Positions 11,668 to 24,150 of a DNA stretch of 64,000 nucleotides are shown here, piece by piece (position 1 is the stretch's first letter; every line of letters begins with the position of its first letter). The stretch is taken from NCBI GenBank assembly GCA_032622095.1, contig CP136065.1, positions 242,773,530 to 242,837,529 of the forward strand, written 5' to 3'. The notes under the pieces are model-generated. The model did no database searches and was not told where the DNA came from. It worked only from the letters and a program-made list of their open reading frames with translations. This DNA is from Siphonodentalium dalli. Lineage: Eukaryota; Mollusca; Scaphopoda; Gadilida; Siphonodentaliidae. Both the position numbers and the translations under genes were made by a program.

Positions 11668-13969
11668 GGCCGGATTCGTCATCTCAGGTCTACGTAAACC
11701 TCTATCTTTAAACAGCCGTGAGTCAGCAAAATCCGTGGTTTAAACCCGAGACAGCAGGTCTAAGTGACGCATTCGTCATCTCTGGTTTAAACCTGGTCCA
11801 GCCAGACCAGTGGTTTAGCAGTAGTGTATCTGTATCGTCGAGATAATTAAACGTACTTTCGTAATACGGACCGCCTCGTTTTATTGATTGCGAAAATCAA
11901 TCATTACGAAAGCGGTCATATTTTGATTAGAAATTTATAAGCGAGAAGCAGTCACACATATAAAGCGTATGGGATAGGTTTGTGTCAATTTCAATATTGT
12001 TTTTGCGTTTTATAAGCTTAAACCGGCAACTAAACCATCTAATTCGGCGGTCCAGCTAAACCAGCTTTATCGAGGCTAAACTTCAGGGCCGGATTCGTCA
12101 TCTCAGTTTTAAACCTGGTCTACGTAAACCTCTAGGTTTAAACCGCCGTGAGTCAGCAAAATCCGTGGTTTAAACCCGAGACCACAGGTCTAAGTGACGC
12201 ATTCGTCATCTCTGGTTTAAACCTGGTCCACCATGATCAGTGGTTTAGCAGTAGTGTCTCTGTATCGTCGAGATAATTAAACGTACTTTCCTAATGCGGA
12301 CCACCTAGTTTTATTGATTGCGAAAATCAATAATTAAAACAGCGGTCATATTTTGATTGGAAATTTATAAGCGAGAAGCAGTCACAGATATAAAGCGTAT
12401 GGGGATAACTTTTTGTCAATTTAAATATTGTTTTTGCGTTTTAAAAGCTTAAACCGGCAACTAAACCATCTAATTCGGCGGTCCAGCTAAACCAGCTTTA
12501 TCGAGGCTAAACTTAAAATGACGAATCCGTCTTTTCTTCACCGCGGTTTAGAATTGTCAAACAATCAGTCAAAGGGTGGAGCTGTAGATAATCTCGAGTG
12601 ATGGCGTGTCTAAGTGGCGACTGCCGTCTGAGTCTGCCGATTGGTGTTATCATGTCACAGTTGATTCATTCGCACGCGAGCTTTGCTCAGATATGGACAT
12701 GTTCCTAAATATATGATTTTTACAACTATCTTGTGGTTTTTTTGTTTTGCTTGTGGCAATCACAAATACTGGTGTTTACTACGAATTCATTTGAAGGGTT
12801 CAACGTTTTAATTTTGACACCAAAACGATGCTACTGCATGAACAGAACAGATATGATATACACATAGTTTGCAATCATAAACTTATATTGCTATATGAGT
12901 CAAATTTGATCACTTATTTTGATGTAGATCATGCCAAAAAACTCCTCTCTGGCTACGCCCATAAATTCCCATAATATTCTACCAGTTCAAAACCTGGGAA
13001 CCCTTTTGATTTTCTTCATGACGGGAAATTTATGACATTGAAAAAAAATCAACGCATTTAATATATTTCTTTATTAAAAGCTGTCCCTCTGCATGGTTGC
13101 CCACTTCCAACAGTTCAGATGCCGCATATGGTGTGCACTCATAAGCAAACTGCCTTTACTTGACTGGCCTCTTGGTCCAGGATTGACTCGATTATGGAGA
13201 CTTTATTCAGCGCCAGAGGGGCTTTGTGCACATTTTGATCATTTGAACATTTTAATTTAAAAATCAAATTAAATTAAATTTAAAACAAACAACTCTTAAT
13301 TTAAATTTTACTTTTGTTTCTTTTTAGATTCAACTCCTTACTCAATTTAACACAATTTTTTCATTTCTTTTAAATTATATATTTCTAAATCAAAATGTTT
13401 AAAACCTAACGCCGTTATACCATACGAATCACCACACCTAATTTAATTGAAATCGGTCCAGGGGTATTGGAGAACAGTTGCGAACAGACAAACGGACATA
13501 CAGATAGACAACTCCTATACCCTTTAATATATACAGATATACATGTAAATACACACAATTTTGTCTTTGCGGGTGAAGCATCTTGCAGTTATCTGTCACA
13601 AACACAGTGATGAACAGAGCGCGAAACTCGTGTTGAGAGATATGCCCTTTGTTAAATTGATTTAAACACAAAATGAGATCGGATTAATAGTCAATGAGCG
13701 ATACTTGTTTCTCAATGAATAAATCCATTGAGCGTGCACGCGGTCACGATAATTTATAACTGGTCAATAACCATTATATCGGCCTATCTTTTGATCCGAT
13801 TAGTAAGAGGGTAGTTTGATTGCATAATCATATCACCGAATCTAGTTGCCAATTAGCTGGCAACTGAACGACAAAAACGCCCCCTTAGATCCGGTTTGGC
13901 TAGACCGACAATGTACGTTTAAACCAGGTTTAAACTCAGGGGTTTAAACCAGAGATGACGAATCCGGCC
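11668..13969. mobile_element. 2.3-kb TIR transposon inserted in the LINE, TSD ACT
   Basis: The element starts GGCCGGATTCGTCATCTC and ends with its reverse complement. ACT lies directly outside both ends (11665-11667 and 13970-13972). Removing the element plus one ACT joins INK to LSLRNLISTPT of the LINE in frame, so both ends are set by an independent criterion. The first 420 bp (from 11668) are repeated from about 12089, including the terminal motif, and GGTTTAAACC words recur near both ends. There is no transposase frame, so it is non-autonomous. Its interior (about 13430-13540) holds a GAACAGACAAACGGACATAC-type fragment seen elsewhere. A 3-bp TSD fits Harbinger or Academ-like superfamilies, but the class is not determined. 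Confidence 0.85.
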
Positions 13970-13972
13970 ACT

Positions 13973-14661
13973 AAGTCTTCGTAATCTAATATCAACCCCT
14001 ACACGCATAGCACCGTCTTCTGATACTCTACTGGACCCCATAAGTGTAAGTGACTAGATAATTTCGTACGACCATGACACCATTGACCTAGAGCATACCA
14101 TTTATGCCGTAATGGCTTCCTTGTATTTTGATTATAGCCGAAACCAAGAACAACGGAAACTCATTTGGCATTATAATGTAGCTTATTTTCCGAGAGCAAA
14201 CACAATGATTACGGAAATAAATTGGGATCTTCTACTGGACACATCCGCAGATATTGAAGAAATAGTTCGATTTTTTACCGACAGTTATATGAACATAAAG
14301 ATCTGTATGCCACACCGAGAAGAGAATCTCAGGCGTAGTGATAAGCATTTGTTTACTTCAGAACTGAGAACTGCTATCCGCAAACGTGAACGGCTGAGAC
14401 TTAACGCCATTCAAATAAATAAAACCAATGCTTGGACCAAATACAAATTGATGAGAATTAAAGTTAAACAATATGAAGAAGCATGCTAAAATTAATTATA
14501 GAAATAAATTAGAAAATCAGTTTTCATTAAATAACAATCCTAAATATTTCTGACAGACTGTTACCGAGATATTAAATAAACATACCTCTGATGGTAACTT
14601 AATAACAGCGGACTACGAGACTGTCCACTTATTTAATGAAACTGTTCTAAAGAACTCTTTT
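13973..14661 (+). pseudogene. CR1-like LINE, part 2: end of endonuclease and linker
   Basis: This continues the frame from 11667 with LSLRNLISTPTRIAPSS and LLDPISVSD, the end of the endonuclease fold. The frame at 14112-14489 (YFDYSRNQEQRKLIW, RSDKHLFTSELRTAIRKRERL) is the linker between endonuclease and RT. After a frameshift it continues with YETVHLFNETVLKNSF up to 14661, where the 14.2-kb element begins. The RT resumes at 28877. Confidence 0.8.
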
Positions 14662-15590
14662 CCCAGATAGCACACCCACGTTGGGCCAACGTTGGGCCAA
14701 CGTCATTTATATCGTTGGGCCAACGTTGGAATCCAACGTTGGCCCAACTATGGCTGTTGCCGCTGGCTCGGCGTCGGCTCGACGTCGGATCCCGTCGTCG
14801 ACTCGACGGTGGTTCGACGTCGAGCCGACGTTGGTGCGCCGTCGGGCACCCGACGTTGAAACGACGTCGAGCCAACGGTAAATTCCACTAATAATACGAC
14901 GTTGAGCCAACGTTGGGCCAACGTCATTTCTATCAACGTTGGAATCCAACGTTGGGCCAACTATGGCTGTTGCCGCTGGCTCGGCGTCGGCTCGACGTCG
15001 GATCCCGTCGTCGACTCGACGGTGGTTCGACGTCGAGCCGACGTTGGTGCACCGTCGGGCACCGACGTTGAAACGACGTCGAACCAACGGTAAATTCCAC
15101 TAATAATACGACGTTGGGCCAACGTTGGGCCAACGTCATTTCTATCAACGTTGGAATCCAACGTTGGGCCAACTATGGCTGTTGCCGCTGGCTCGGCGTC
15201 GGCTCGACGTCGGATCCCGTCGTCGACTCGACGGTGGTTCGACGTCGATCCGACGTTGGTGCGCCGTCGGGCACCCGACGTTGAAACGACGTCGAACCAA
15301 CGGTGAATTCCAATAAAAATGCGACGTTGGGCCAACGTTGGGCCAACGTCATTTCTGTCAACGTTGGAATCCAACGTTGGGCCAACTATGGCTGTTGCCG
15401 CTGGCTCGGCGTCGGCTTGACGTCGGATCCCGTCGTCGACTCGACTGTGGTTCGACGTCGAGCCGACGTTGGTGCGCCCTCGGGCACCCGACGTTGAAAC
15501 GACGTCGAATCAACGGTGAATTCCACTAAGAATACGACGTTGGGGCAACGTTGGGCCAACGTTGTGTTTAGGCATTGACAGGGACGTATC
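14662..15590. repeat. 213-bp tandem array rich in ACGTTGGGCCAACGT palindromes
   Basis: Four units of about 213 bp, with the word TGGCTGTTGCCGCTGGCTCG at about 14751, 14964, 15176 and 15389. Each unit holds overlapping palindromes (ACGTTGGGCCAACGT, CAACGTTGG, GTCGACTCGAC). The 71-codon period leaves many open frames rich in RRR and NVGPT on both strands; none is a gene. It forms the left subterminal region of the 14.2-kb element. Confidence 0.9.
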
Positions 15591-16745
15591 GAGGCTCCAT
15601 TCCCCTCACATTAGGGCGTCCTTATAAAATTAACATCCGATGAGATACAACATACCAATAAATTTAAAGTCCCACATAATGTTTGCAACTTCAAAGTATT
15701 ATAATTGGAAACAACATTCAATTTCACAAATATGAAACCAGAATAAAATGAAACACATAGAAAAAAAAGTGTATGCCCATTTAAATAAAGACAAAATGAC
15801 ATGTCATTAGTTGTTGATTTTAAGAATCTTGACCATCTACTCACTCTAAAATATTTTTTATTGGTCTCCTGAATAAAGTTATCGAAAATGCTACATATTT
15901 TTGTTAGCTTATATATCCCTTTACCATACAAAAGAAATGTCTTAATTTGCGATTTTTGTGCTCTCGATAATGTTGGGAACAAAATATTCAAACATTATGT
16001 GGCTTTAAACTTTGGTCAGGTTACATCTTCTTCGAACATCATTATTCTGGAGGGTGATCTGATGTAGATGTGCAAAATTTGAAACGGCTCAAAGTACATA
16101 TGATTAAATTAAACCTAGTAATTGCTCATTTACGTACCAGTGCTATTATATAGAGGGAACTCTGTGCATGGTGATATACAATGTCACATAAGAAAGAATA
16201 TCGCGTTTTTGCAATCCGTTTTCTAATTAGTCCATGATACTGTAGATTCTGATTATATAAATTCAATACATGCATGTACAGCAATTAATTTTATCTGTTG
16301 ACATATTATGAAATGAGCAATTACTAAGCTTATTTGTATCTATGCACATATGTATGCCACTTGTTGCATATGTTGGAATGATTTATCTGGGAGAAATTAA
16401 ACCCATGGATCCATAAAGATTAATTTATGTATACAAAACCCAACATATTATATGAAATATAATATTTTCATCATTCCATGATCTGCCATGAACTGGATTC
16501 AGTGTACTCATGGCTCATGCATATATGTATGCAGGAACTTGGCTTGTATGAAGCAACTGTTTTGTAGGACATTGATTGACAATTCTTCTGAAGAAATCAT
16601 ATCGCGAGAGAAACCATTTATATTCACCTCCTTGAATATCTGGAATTTACCATTTTCATAGGTTATCATTGCGTTATTAATAACTGATGTATCAGATGTA
16701 TAACTGCCACAACAAGATGAACACACATCATCCCTTCAGTGCCGA

Positions 16746-17097
16746 TTATCGATACACCGATGAATGCCGAGTTTGTTTTTGCATCTGATTGAATGCACAA
16801 CACAGGACAAGTAAGAATTTCCATCCAAGTGAATAACCATAAACTGACGAATTCATGTCGTACATGGTGTTATGTCGGTCGCGCACCACTGGTGTCAGTC
16901 GTGCAATAATATTCACAATACAACGATGTGCAACACGATATAGACCATGCTGGGATACTGGTACATGTAAGTTCATATCCCCAAGCCGTTGATGGTTTCG
17001 ACAGCCGAGTAAACTTTGATCGAATCCGCTTGTATAGTACCGTAGCTTATATACAAAATATCCAGATCCAGAAACAGGATAGCAAGTAAATAAGTCC
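16746..17097 (-). other. Possible host exon with membrane-like C terminus
   Basis: On the minus strand a good 3' splice signal (TCTGTTTCTTTCAG) ends just upstream of 17097. The frame then runs about 115 codons to a stop near 16746: start DLFTCYPVSGSGYF, an internal LHVPVSQHGLYRVAH, and a hydrophobic GWKFLLVLCCAF close to the end. A second open stretch lies downstream (16508-16726). I recognise no family, and the exon is inside the 14.2-kb element, which argues for chance or a captured fragment. Confidence 0.2.
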
Positions 17098-18019
17098 TGA
17101 AAGAAACAGAGAATAACGTTAGCCCAATGCATTTTCTGTGTGCAGCTTGACATTGTCACACACTGTACACATCTTGATATATAAGAACCAGACCAATCCG
17201 GGAAATTCCTACATGCATTTGCATGCACGAGGGTACTTTAATTATTTGACCGGTTGCCAATAATATATATAAAATATGTATGCATATGGTACTTTAATTA
17301 ATCGAACGGTTCCCGATAGTATATATAGGTACCATACCTTTGCACGCGGTACGTAATCGTTACATATACTGGTCTCGAGGAATTCGTGAGTTGGAAGGAC
17401 TTGAGCACGTGCTGATGACACCGACGCCGGTAGGCGGAGGTGTTATGCGCGCGCGAAGTTTTTCTCAACTCATGAATATCTCTGAGAACAGCAGGTAATT
17501 ATCTTATATACCCAATACCCAGGATCGTCTCAATCAACCAATTGGTCACGGATTCTCAAAACTCGCTATAAGCCTACGTACTGCTCACTCTCGTCGGTGT
17601 CAATTTCTAGCAAAACTGTCAATCAGTTCATTAATAAATTTGCACAGATCCCACAAGAGCCAGCGCGTGGTAAGTTTCTGCTCATTGGAAATTTTCCCCA
17701 GCAAATATGAGACCGAACATATTAGTAAATTCGCAATATATCGAGTAATTATTTTAGCATGTTTTGAATTGTTGTCAGCAGTATCATCAACGATAAAGAG
17801 TGTTTGTGTTTCAATGCCCATTTACTAGTACGATTTATATTAAACAGCAGTTTGAAAACTTGCTTTATAAAAAATCTCAGCATTTGGTGACAAATCGGAA
17901 TGGATATGAAGAACGGGGTTTGAGAACGGGGGGGGGGGGGGGTAATATGTCAGGGACTTTGACAGAAGCCTTCCTTTTTTGAGGGGTTAAATTGCAACCA
18001 CCCGTGAACCAATCTGTTT

Positions 18020-19095
18020 TCCCAACTTGACCAAGTTTCATCTGGTCTCCCATTCGATGCTGAGTTTGAAAACCAACACACTACCATTTAATAGCTATAA
18101 TATAGTCTTTGTAGAAAATAATATAATGTACTCTAAATATTACATATCTGTTGGGAACCGAAACTATCCAGACGATCTCAGAAAGATTTTGCCTGAAATT
18201 CAACTTATGATATTGAAAATTCCAAATCTTGAAATTAGCTCACCGCATAATAATGACCAAAACGATACTCATTAGAAATTTGGAAATGTAAACTATCGAA
18301 ATGATCTCAAACAGATTTTGCCTAAGATGTTCAACTTATAAAGTTATTGAAAATTTAAAATGTTGAAATTATCTGGGGGGGGGGGGGGGGGGTAATACCT
18401 CGACCTCTATCGCCACATCCATGTTGCGATCACCCTAATTATTTGTTCTAACCCACAACCTCATAGAGTGGGCAATCTTACTGTCAGGTCAGGGACAATA
18501 CGGGTAAGGTTGTCCCGCCCCATTAACTTTGACCAAAATGTTAGGCATTTCATGACTGACACGACATTAATTTAAGTTATTGAAAATTCCAAAATGTTGA
18601 AAAGTTTGACAAAAATTGGGGAGGGGTGGTAACACCTCAATGTTCAAACCCCTGTCGCCACATCCATTTTTGCACACATTACCATATTTATTCCAACCCA
18701 CATTGTCACAGATATTAAATTCTTACTGTCAGGGGCGTGAGGACAACGGGGGTGGGGGCTTGACAACAGCATGTTGATAGCAGACCGCCTTTCTGCCAAA
18801 CTGCTCTAAATGTAGGCCTACTGGTTAGAACAACAAACTATTTCAGTTGGTAGCTTGGTGAGCCCCAAGCCAAGTAATTAATTGATATGATTACCTCAGA
18901 CAAAATATGGGATGGGTAATATTTGTTTATTGGTAAAAAATGCCCCATATGTATCGCCAAAATTATTAAAAATTTCCAAAAGTTGTGCATGTCGCCACCC
19001 CCTGCATGCCGTCACGTCCCACATATCCCCCAAAAGTTAAATTACCCGCCCAATAATATCTAATCATGTCTATTATTGGGGGGGGGGTGTTCAAA
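18020..19095. repeat. Decayed tandem family with long G tracts
   Basis: Three or more diverged copies of a segment containing TTGAAAATTCCAAA and GTTGAAATTA, each followed by a G run (18375-18392; also 17931-17942 and 19078-19087) and CGCCACATCCAT. Similar segments occur at 27420-27930 on the other side of the Polinton, so the surrounding element carries this family on both flanks. No gene. Confidence 0.5.
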
Positions 19096-19889
19096 TTTAT
19101 GTTTTAGGGACACGCGGCATTTAATACAGTGACAACGTCCATTATGTAGTCATTGGTCGTTTGTGGGGGATGCATCAATACACAAATTGACCCCAACCAA
19201 ATACATAAATCCTAATATTACCCAACGTTACAACTATAGGCCCACACTACAGCTGAAATAATTATTGTGACACAGTGTGACAACGTAATAACTTCCTTCC
19301 AACAGCTCCAGTCATGTGAACATTGACACAACGTATCAATATGACGTGATTCTTTGACGTAAACAATGTAAAATGATACGCACGTAATGTAAAGTTTGTA
19401 AAATGAAATATTTTTTTTGCAACTATGGGTGTATGACAATTGCTGGGCAGCGGATCGCGTTTCAAACCCATGTGAAAATTTCATGTCTGACACATCATTA
19501 CTTGGTAACTTTAAGTACGTGTTTTCATTGTCTGATTTTCCAACAATCAGTAGGAATATTTTTGTTTACACCTCCAGTATCATATTTTTAAAACTTTTAG
19601 ACTTTAGTAAAAATTGTTGTCTGACATGAACACCATTTTGGAAATGTTCCAGTCTTATTCAGTTTGGAAATTGCCAACAGTTGAAAAGCCTGGGTGCCGG
19701 TTGGAAAGTTTCAATGCAAAGCGGGGGGGGTGCACATTGAAACTCGCGAAGGAGTTTGGTGTCTGGTTCAAGAGGAAATTCAACGTTGACACACCATAAC
19801 AAAGACCATGTAGCCACGTCACTGATTCGGAGACCATAAATAGGTACATGTACATATTTCAGAAACTAAAAACTTCCCCGGGAATCATA

Positions 19890-21555
19890 AGAAGAATAGG
19901 GGTCTCGTTCGCTCCACTTCTAAAAATAGAATCTTTGGGGTCTAAAATTGGTTGTACTAAAATATTCCCAAAATAACAAAACCCCAAAAAAAAAAAATTC
20001 AAAACTTCAAAAATTTATTTTTTCCAAAAATTATTTTTTCCAAAAATTATTTTTTCCAAAAAATTTAAAAATTTCCAAACTTCCAAATTATCAAAACCCC
20101 AAAATTTCCAAACTTCCAAACCCTCAAAATTATTTCTCTAAAAAAAGTTTAAATAAAAAATTTATAATGAGTTTTCGGTTTCTGATAAACTCGATATTAA
20201 AAAATGTTAAATTATTTGCGCGTAATATCTTTCGTTATTTTTTTTTGTTCAAATATTTTTCATGAATTTATTAATCGATGTTTAGAAATAGCTTTATTGG
20301 ACATTGTGACCATCGATATGAATGCATACATTCCAGTGTTTTATCGGACGCAGTTCATATAATTGTCATACCTGAAAATAGACACCATTACTTTTACATA
20401 AATAATAAAGAGCGTTTATTCTTTACACTCTCTCTATCCCATATGACAGGTGTGTATTATCGTGAATTATTGGAAGTTTTGAGATGTACTATGTTCAATC
20501 CCTAACGGTCGAAAATTGTAATGTGAAATTACAACCCTCCAGAATGAATTGTCATATTCGCTGTACACGCAATCACACGCGACATTGGTGGTAACAATGT
20601 GTCTTTCACACCTTTGCTTTACCAAATGAATTATATTATTTCCCTGGTCACAGTTATATGCTATTCAGAAAACATATCGATTTAATGTCTGAACAAACGG
20701 GTTAGTATCAATTAAGGTTGATAAACTGTGTCATTCACACGATAATTAGTTAGCCAAAAACATGCATACGTCCAGGACACTCAATTATAGAAATTGCTTT
20801 GATGACATTGTTATAACAACATTACGTAATAACCAATTATCGCCCCCACATTCATACTTACGCTTTGGACATTTTATCAGTTTATCACGTGATCACTAAA
20901 TGTGGCAATCGGGTATCCTCCGATGCCTGCAATATATTATTTATAATAATTGGACTCATTGATCTCACGTGAATAATACTCTTAGTTGTTCCAATAAAAT
21001 AGTTATCAAATTCGATCACCAATAGATTTGACTGTGGAATGTAATGACCTTTAACTTATTTATCGATCTAAAGGGACACTCATTATGAATGAATGTTAAC
21101 AATACAAGCGCACGAATGAAGAGCGTTGAACATATACGAAATTACTACACGAATGAATTGAACCTTGAAATTTATATTTCACATCTTACCAACAACAGCT
21201 ACAGACATAATCATAGTATTATACTGTCTTGCATGTACACACGCTATGACATCATTAAAGGTGGACAATCCACTCAAGGTGTGGCAACAGATACGGACAT
21301 AGGCATAGTGTTATACAGTCTTCTATGTACCCACGCTATGACACCATTAACGTACATTGGATGTTAGGTATATGACTCTTGAGTATGCACCAATCAATGA
21401 GCAAATGAGCAAAAAACTGAGCAAATGAGCAAAAAATGAGCAAATGAGCAAGAAAATGAGCAAATGAGCAAGAAAATGAGCAATAAAAATGAGCAAATGA
21501 GCATAAAAATGAGCAAATGAGCAAGAAAATGAGCAAATGAGCAATAAAAATGAGC
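19890..21555 (+). repeat. Left terminal inverted repeat of the Polinton-like element
   Basis: It pairs with 25091-26730 apart from small indels, mostly in the A-run near 19985 and in AT stretches. In order it holds the AG end, an A-rich segment, a 75-codon frame (20278-20505), a segment repeated again inside the element (20865-21335), and the start of an AATGAGCAA minisatellite, which itself extends in perfect register into the TIR. Confidence 0.9.
20278..20505 (+). other. 75-codon frame carried in both TIRs
   Basis: The same 75-residue frame occurs in the left TIR (here) and inverted in the right TIR (26131-26358) with no residue changes. It starts at ATG; motifs include CDHRYECIHSS and YYRELLEVLRC. 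No homologue comes to mind. Identity between copies follows from TIR identity and is not evidence of selection. An ATAAAGAGCGTT motif lies inside it. Confidence 0.3.
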
Positions 21556-22092
21556 AAATGAGCATAAAAATGAGCAAATGAGCAAGAAAATGAGCAAATG
21601 AGCAAGAAAATGAGCAAATGAGCAATAAAAATGAGCAAATGAGCAAAAAAATGAGCAAATGAGCAAGAAAATGAGCAAATGAGCAATAAAAATGAGCAAA
21701 TGAGCAAATAAATGAGCAAATGAGCAATAAAAATGAGCAAATGAGCATAAAAATGAGCAAATGAGCAAGAAAATGAGCAAATGAGCAATAAAAAATGAGC
21801 AAATGAGCATAAAAATGAGCAAATGAGCAAGAAAATGTGCAAATGAGCAAGAAAATGAGCAAATGAGCAATAAAAATGAGCAAATGAGCAAAAAAATGAG
21901 CAAATGAGCAAGAAAATGAGCAAATGAGCAATAAAAATGAGCAAATGAGCAAATAAATGAGCAAATGAGCAAGAAAATGAGCAAATGAGCAATAAAAATG
22001 AGCAAATGAGCAAATAAATGAGCAAATGAGCAAAAAAATGAGCAATAAAATGAGCAAATGAGCAATAAAAATGAGCAAATGAGCAAAAAAAT
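21385..22092 (+). repeat. AATGAGCAA minisatellite
   Basis: About 700 bp of alternating AATGAGCAAATGAGCA units with AAGAA, ATAAA or AAAAA linkers, giving a higher-order pattern. The minus strand is open in all three frames (up to 297 codons of the type LLICSFSCSFAHF). These look like membrane proteins but are repeat translations. The left part belongs to the TIR and the rest is unique to the left side of the element. Confidence 0.9.
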
Positions 22093-22369
22093 GGGCATAC
22101 CTGTATGCAGGCCTACCAATGGATGAATAGTCTGTCGGAGAAGTACTGTGTAGACAGGTCTTGCCGGTAAGAGAGTCAGACGAGAAGTGAAGGCTCGGCT
22201 ATTAAAACATAGTAATGCGATAGCGAACATCAAACGAGTCTGCGCACGCATATCTGTCAAAAGGATACAATAGCAGTCATTGGTCAATTTATCCCCGGTG
22301 TCATCTCAGTACCCAATCGGGACGAAGCCGAAGGTCAACTCATTTTTTTTGCTCATTATAGTACGTCAC

Positions 22370-23325
22370 TTGGACATTTTATCAGTTTATCACGTGATCA
22401 CTAAATGTGGCAATCGGGTATCCACCGATGCCTGCAATTTATTATTTATAATAATTGGACTCATTGATCTCACGTAAATAATACTCTTAGTTGTTCCAAT
22501 AAAATAGTTATCAAATTCGATCACCAATAGATTTGACTGTGGAATATAATGACCTTTAACTTATTTATCGATCTATGTTAAGACATGGTCTTAACAAAAA
22601 ACTTGACCATAACAAAAATTACCTTACATTTATGCATGAATCTAATTAGACCATACGTAAATATTGTCAGCTTATCGTCTGATGAGCAAATCCGATGTTT
22701 ATCAAAAATAGTACAACTTCCAGTTGGTAATTACTCTTACGAATGAAGAGCGTTGAACATATACGAAATTACTACACGAATGAACTGAAATTTATATTTT
22801 CACATCTTACCAACAACAGATACAGACATAGTCATAGTGTTATACTATCTTACATGTACCCATGCTATGACATCATTCGAAGGGGCAATACACTCAAGGA
22901 GTTAAAGTGACACGAAACAAGGGACGTGATGTAATATTGGTGTTTGAATCTTAAAGGAACACAAGACACTCTAAAGGGACACTCATTATGAATGAATGTT
23001 AACAATACAAGCGCACGAATGAAGAGCGTTGAACATATACAAAATTACTACACGAATGAATTGAACCTTGAAATTTATATTTCACATCTTACCAACAACA
23101 GCTACAGGCATTATCATAGGGTTATACTGTCTTGCATATACACACGCTATGACATCATTAAAGGCGGACAATCCACTCACGGTGTGACAACAGATACAGA
23201 CATAGGCATAGTGTTATACAGTCTTCTATGTACCAATGCTATGACATAATTAAAGGGGGATAATACACGCACGGTGTGGAATGTTAAAGTGACACGCGGT
23301 AAGGGACGTGATGTAATATTGGTGA
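22370..23325 (+). repeat. Internal direct copies of the subterminal TIR segment
   Basis: 22370-22575 is a 206-bp direct copy of 20865-21070 (TIR) with few differences. 22971-23250 is a direct copy of 21068-21335, and a third partial copy lies at about 22739-22860. The word AAGGGACGTGATGTAATATT also occurs twice (about 22919 and 23301). The segment thus exists three times on the left and once, inverted, on the right. This suggests stepwise internal duplication of TIR material. Confidence 0.8.
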
Positions 23326-23392
23326 AACCCCCTCCCCACTTATAGATATATAACGAAGACGAGAATAACATGTTGATGAAGTTTATTGAAAT

Positions 23393-23962
23393 TTAATCAT
23401 TGTCTGAATCTTCGACCGTTAGATTTACTTCTAAGAGTTTCTTGAATTTTCTCATCGCTTCATCTGCAGCCCATTCATTATTATATCCGTGTTTGGTCAG
23501 TTTGACCATTTTCTTCATGATCATGGTATGTATGCGTGATGTTTTCAATCGATACTGGTATTCTATTAATCGTCTATAACTTTTGAGAAACAGAGCAAAC
23601 TCTGTGTCGATGGTATCCTCTTTTCCCGACATGCTCTCATCTCCCGAAATGCTCTCTTCTTCTTTCACATCATTGGTGACGCGTTTCATCATACTTTTGA
23701 ATGTGTCCATCTCGTTGACACATCGCGCAGCTTTCTTAAGACCGAATACCGTTCTACTACCGACGCCATTACCATCTTCTGAATCTGATAGCGTTCCACG
23801 TTCATCTTCATCTGAATCTAGAACCGCTTCGTCAGATTCATCGGTATCTTCTCCGAAGAGAGTTGGTTTTGTCTCAGACATAACTCCGTGTTTAATCTGT
23901 TTATGTCTTTGTAGATTGTAGTTCGTCGATAAAATAATGCCACATAAATCACACCCGTGCAT
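23393..23962 (-). CDS. C2H2 zinc-finger/acidic protein of the Polinton-like element
   Basis: 189 residues with ATG start and stop intact. Residues 4-25 form one classical C2H2 finger (CDLC, twelve residues, H, four residues, H). Residues 35-66 are acidic and serine-rich (DESDEAVLDSDEDERG), followed by basic/amphipathic segments and a C-terminal region that may be helical (SYRRLIEYQYRLKTSRIH). One finger plus an acidic stretch suggests a DNA- or protein-binding accessory factor, but no function is known to me. It overlaps the end of a 64-codon frame (23949-24143) by 14 bp and lies 188 bp from the 107-residue gene on the same strand. Intact ORF in an element that has lost its core genes. Confidence 0.65.
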   Translation of the reverse strand: MHGCDLCGIILSTNYNLQRHKQIKHGVMSETKPTLFGEDTDESDEAVLDSDEDERGTLSDSEDGNGVGSRTVFGLKKAARCVNEMDTFKSMMKRVTNDVKEEESISGDESMSGKEDTIDTEFALFLKSYRRLIEYQYRLKTSRIHTMIMKKMVKLTKHGYNNEWAADEAMRKFKKLLEVNLTVEDSDND

Positions 23963-24143
23963 TATCGCGAATTATTGGAAGAACCATCACTCTTATAAGT
24001 AGCGATAAAAAGAGAGAATAAGGTGTGGTATACAACCGTCGCTCTAAGAGTACGTTCGTCCCGGTGCTAGGGTATAGATATTTGACCGCCGGTGATTCAA
24101 TTAATGCCAATTTATCAGTATGGTACTCTATGTATTCATTCAT
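23949..24143 (-). other. 64-codon frame between the two Polinton genes
   Basis: Open from ATG to stop, overlapping the zinc-finger gene start by 14 bp. The last third is hydrophobic (YSLFLSLLIRVMVLPII), like a membrane segment. It may be a small gene of the same minus-strand cluster or chance. I do not recognise it. Confidence 0.3.
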
Positions 24144-24150
24144 GATTTGG

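Noticed and set aside
14633-15529. Many arginine-rich frames (up to 137 codons)
   Set aside because: They are produced by the 213-bp tandem array, open on both strands because the unit is a multiple of three and lacks stops.
18375-18392. G-quadruplex regulatory site
   Set aside because: Single uninterrupted G runs recur in each copy of a decayed repeat, and their length may be unreliable in sequencing; no gene is nearby.
21336-22287. Three overlapping 229-297-codon hydrophobic proteins on the minus strand
   Set aside because: The apparent membrane segments come from the AATGAGCAA minisatellite, which is open in all three minus frames.
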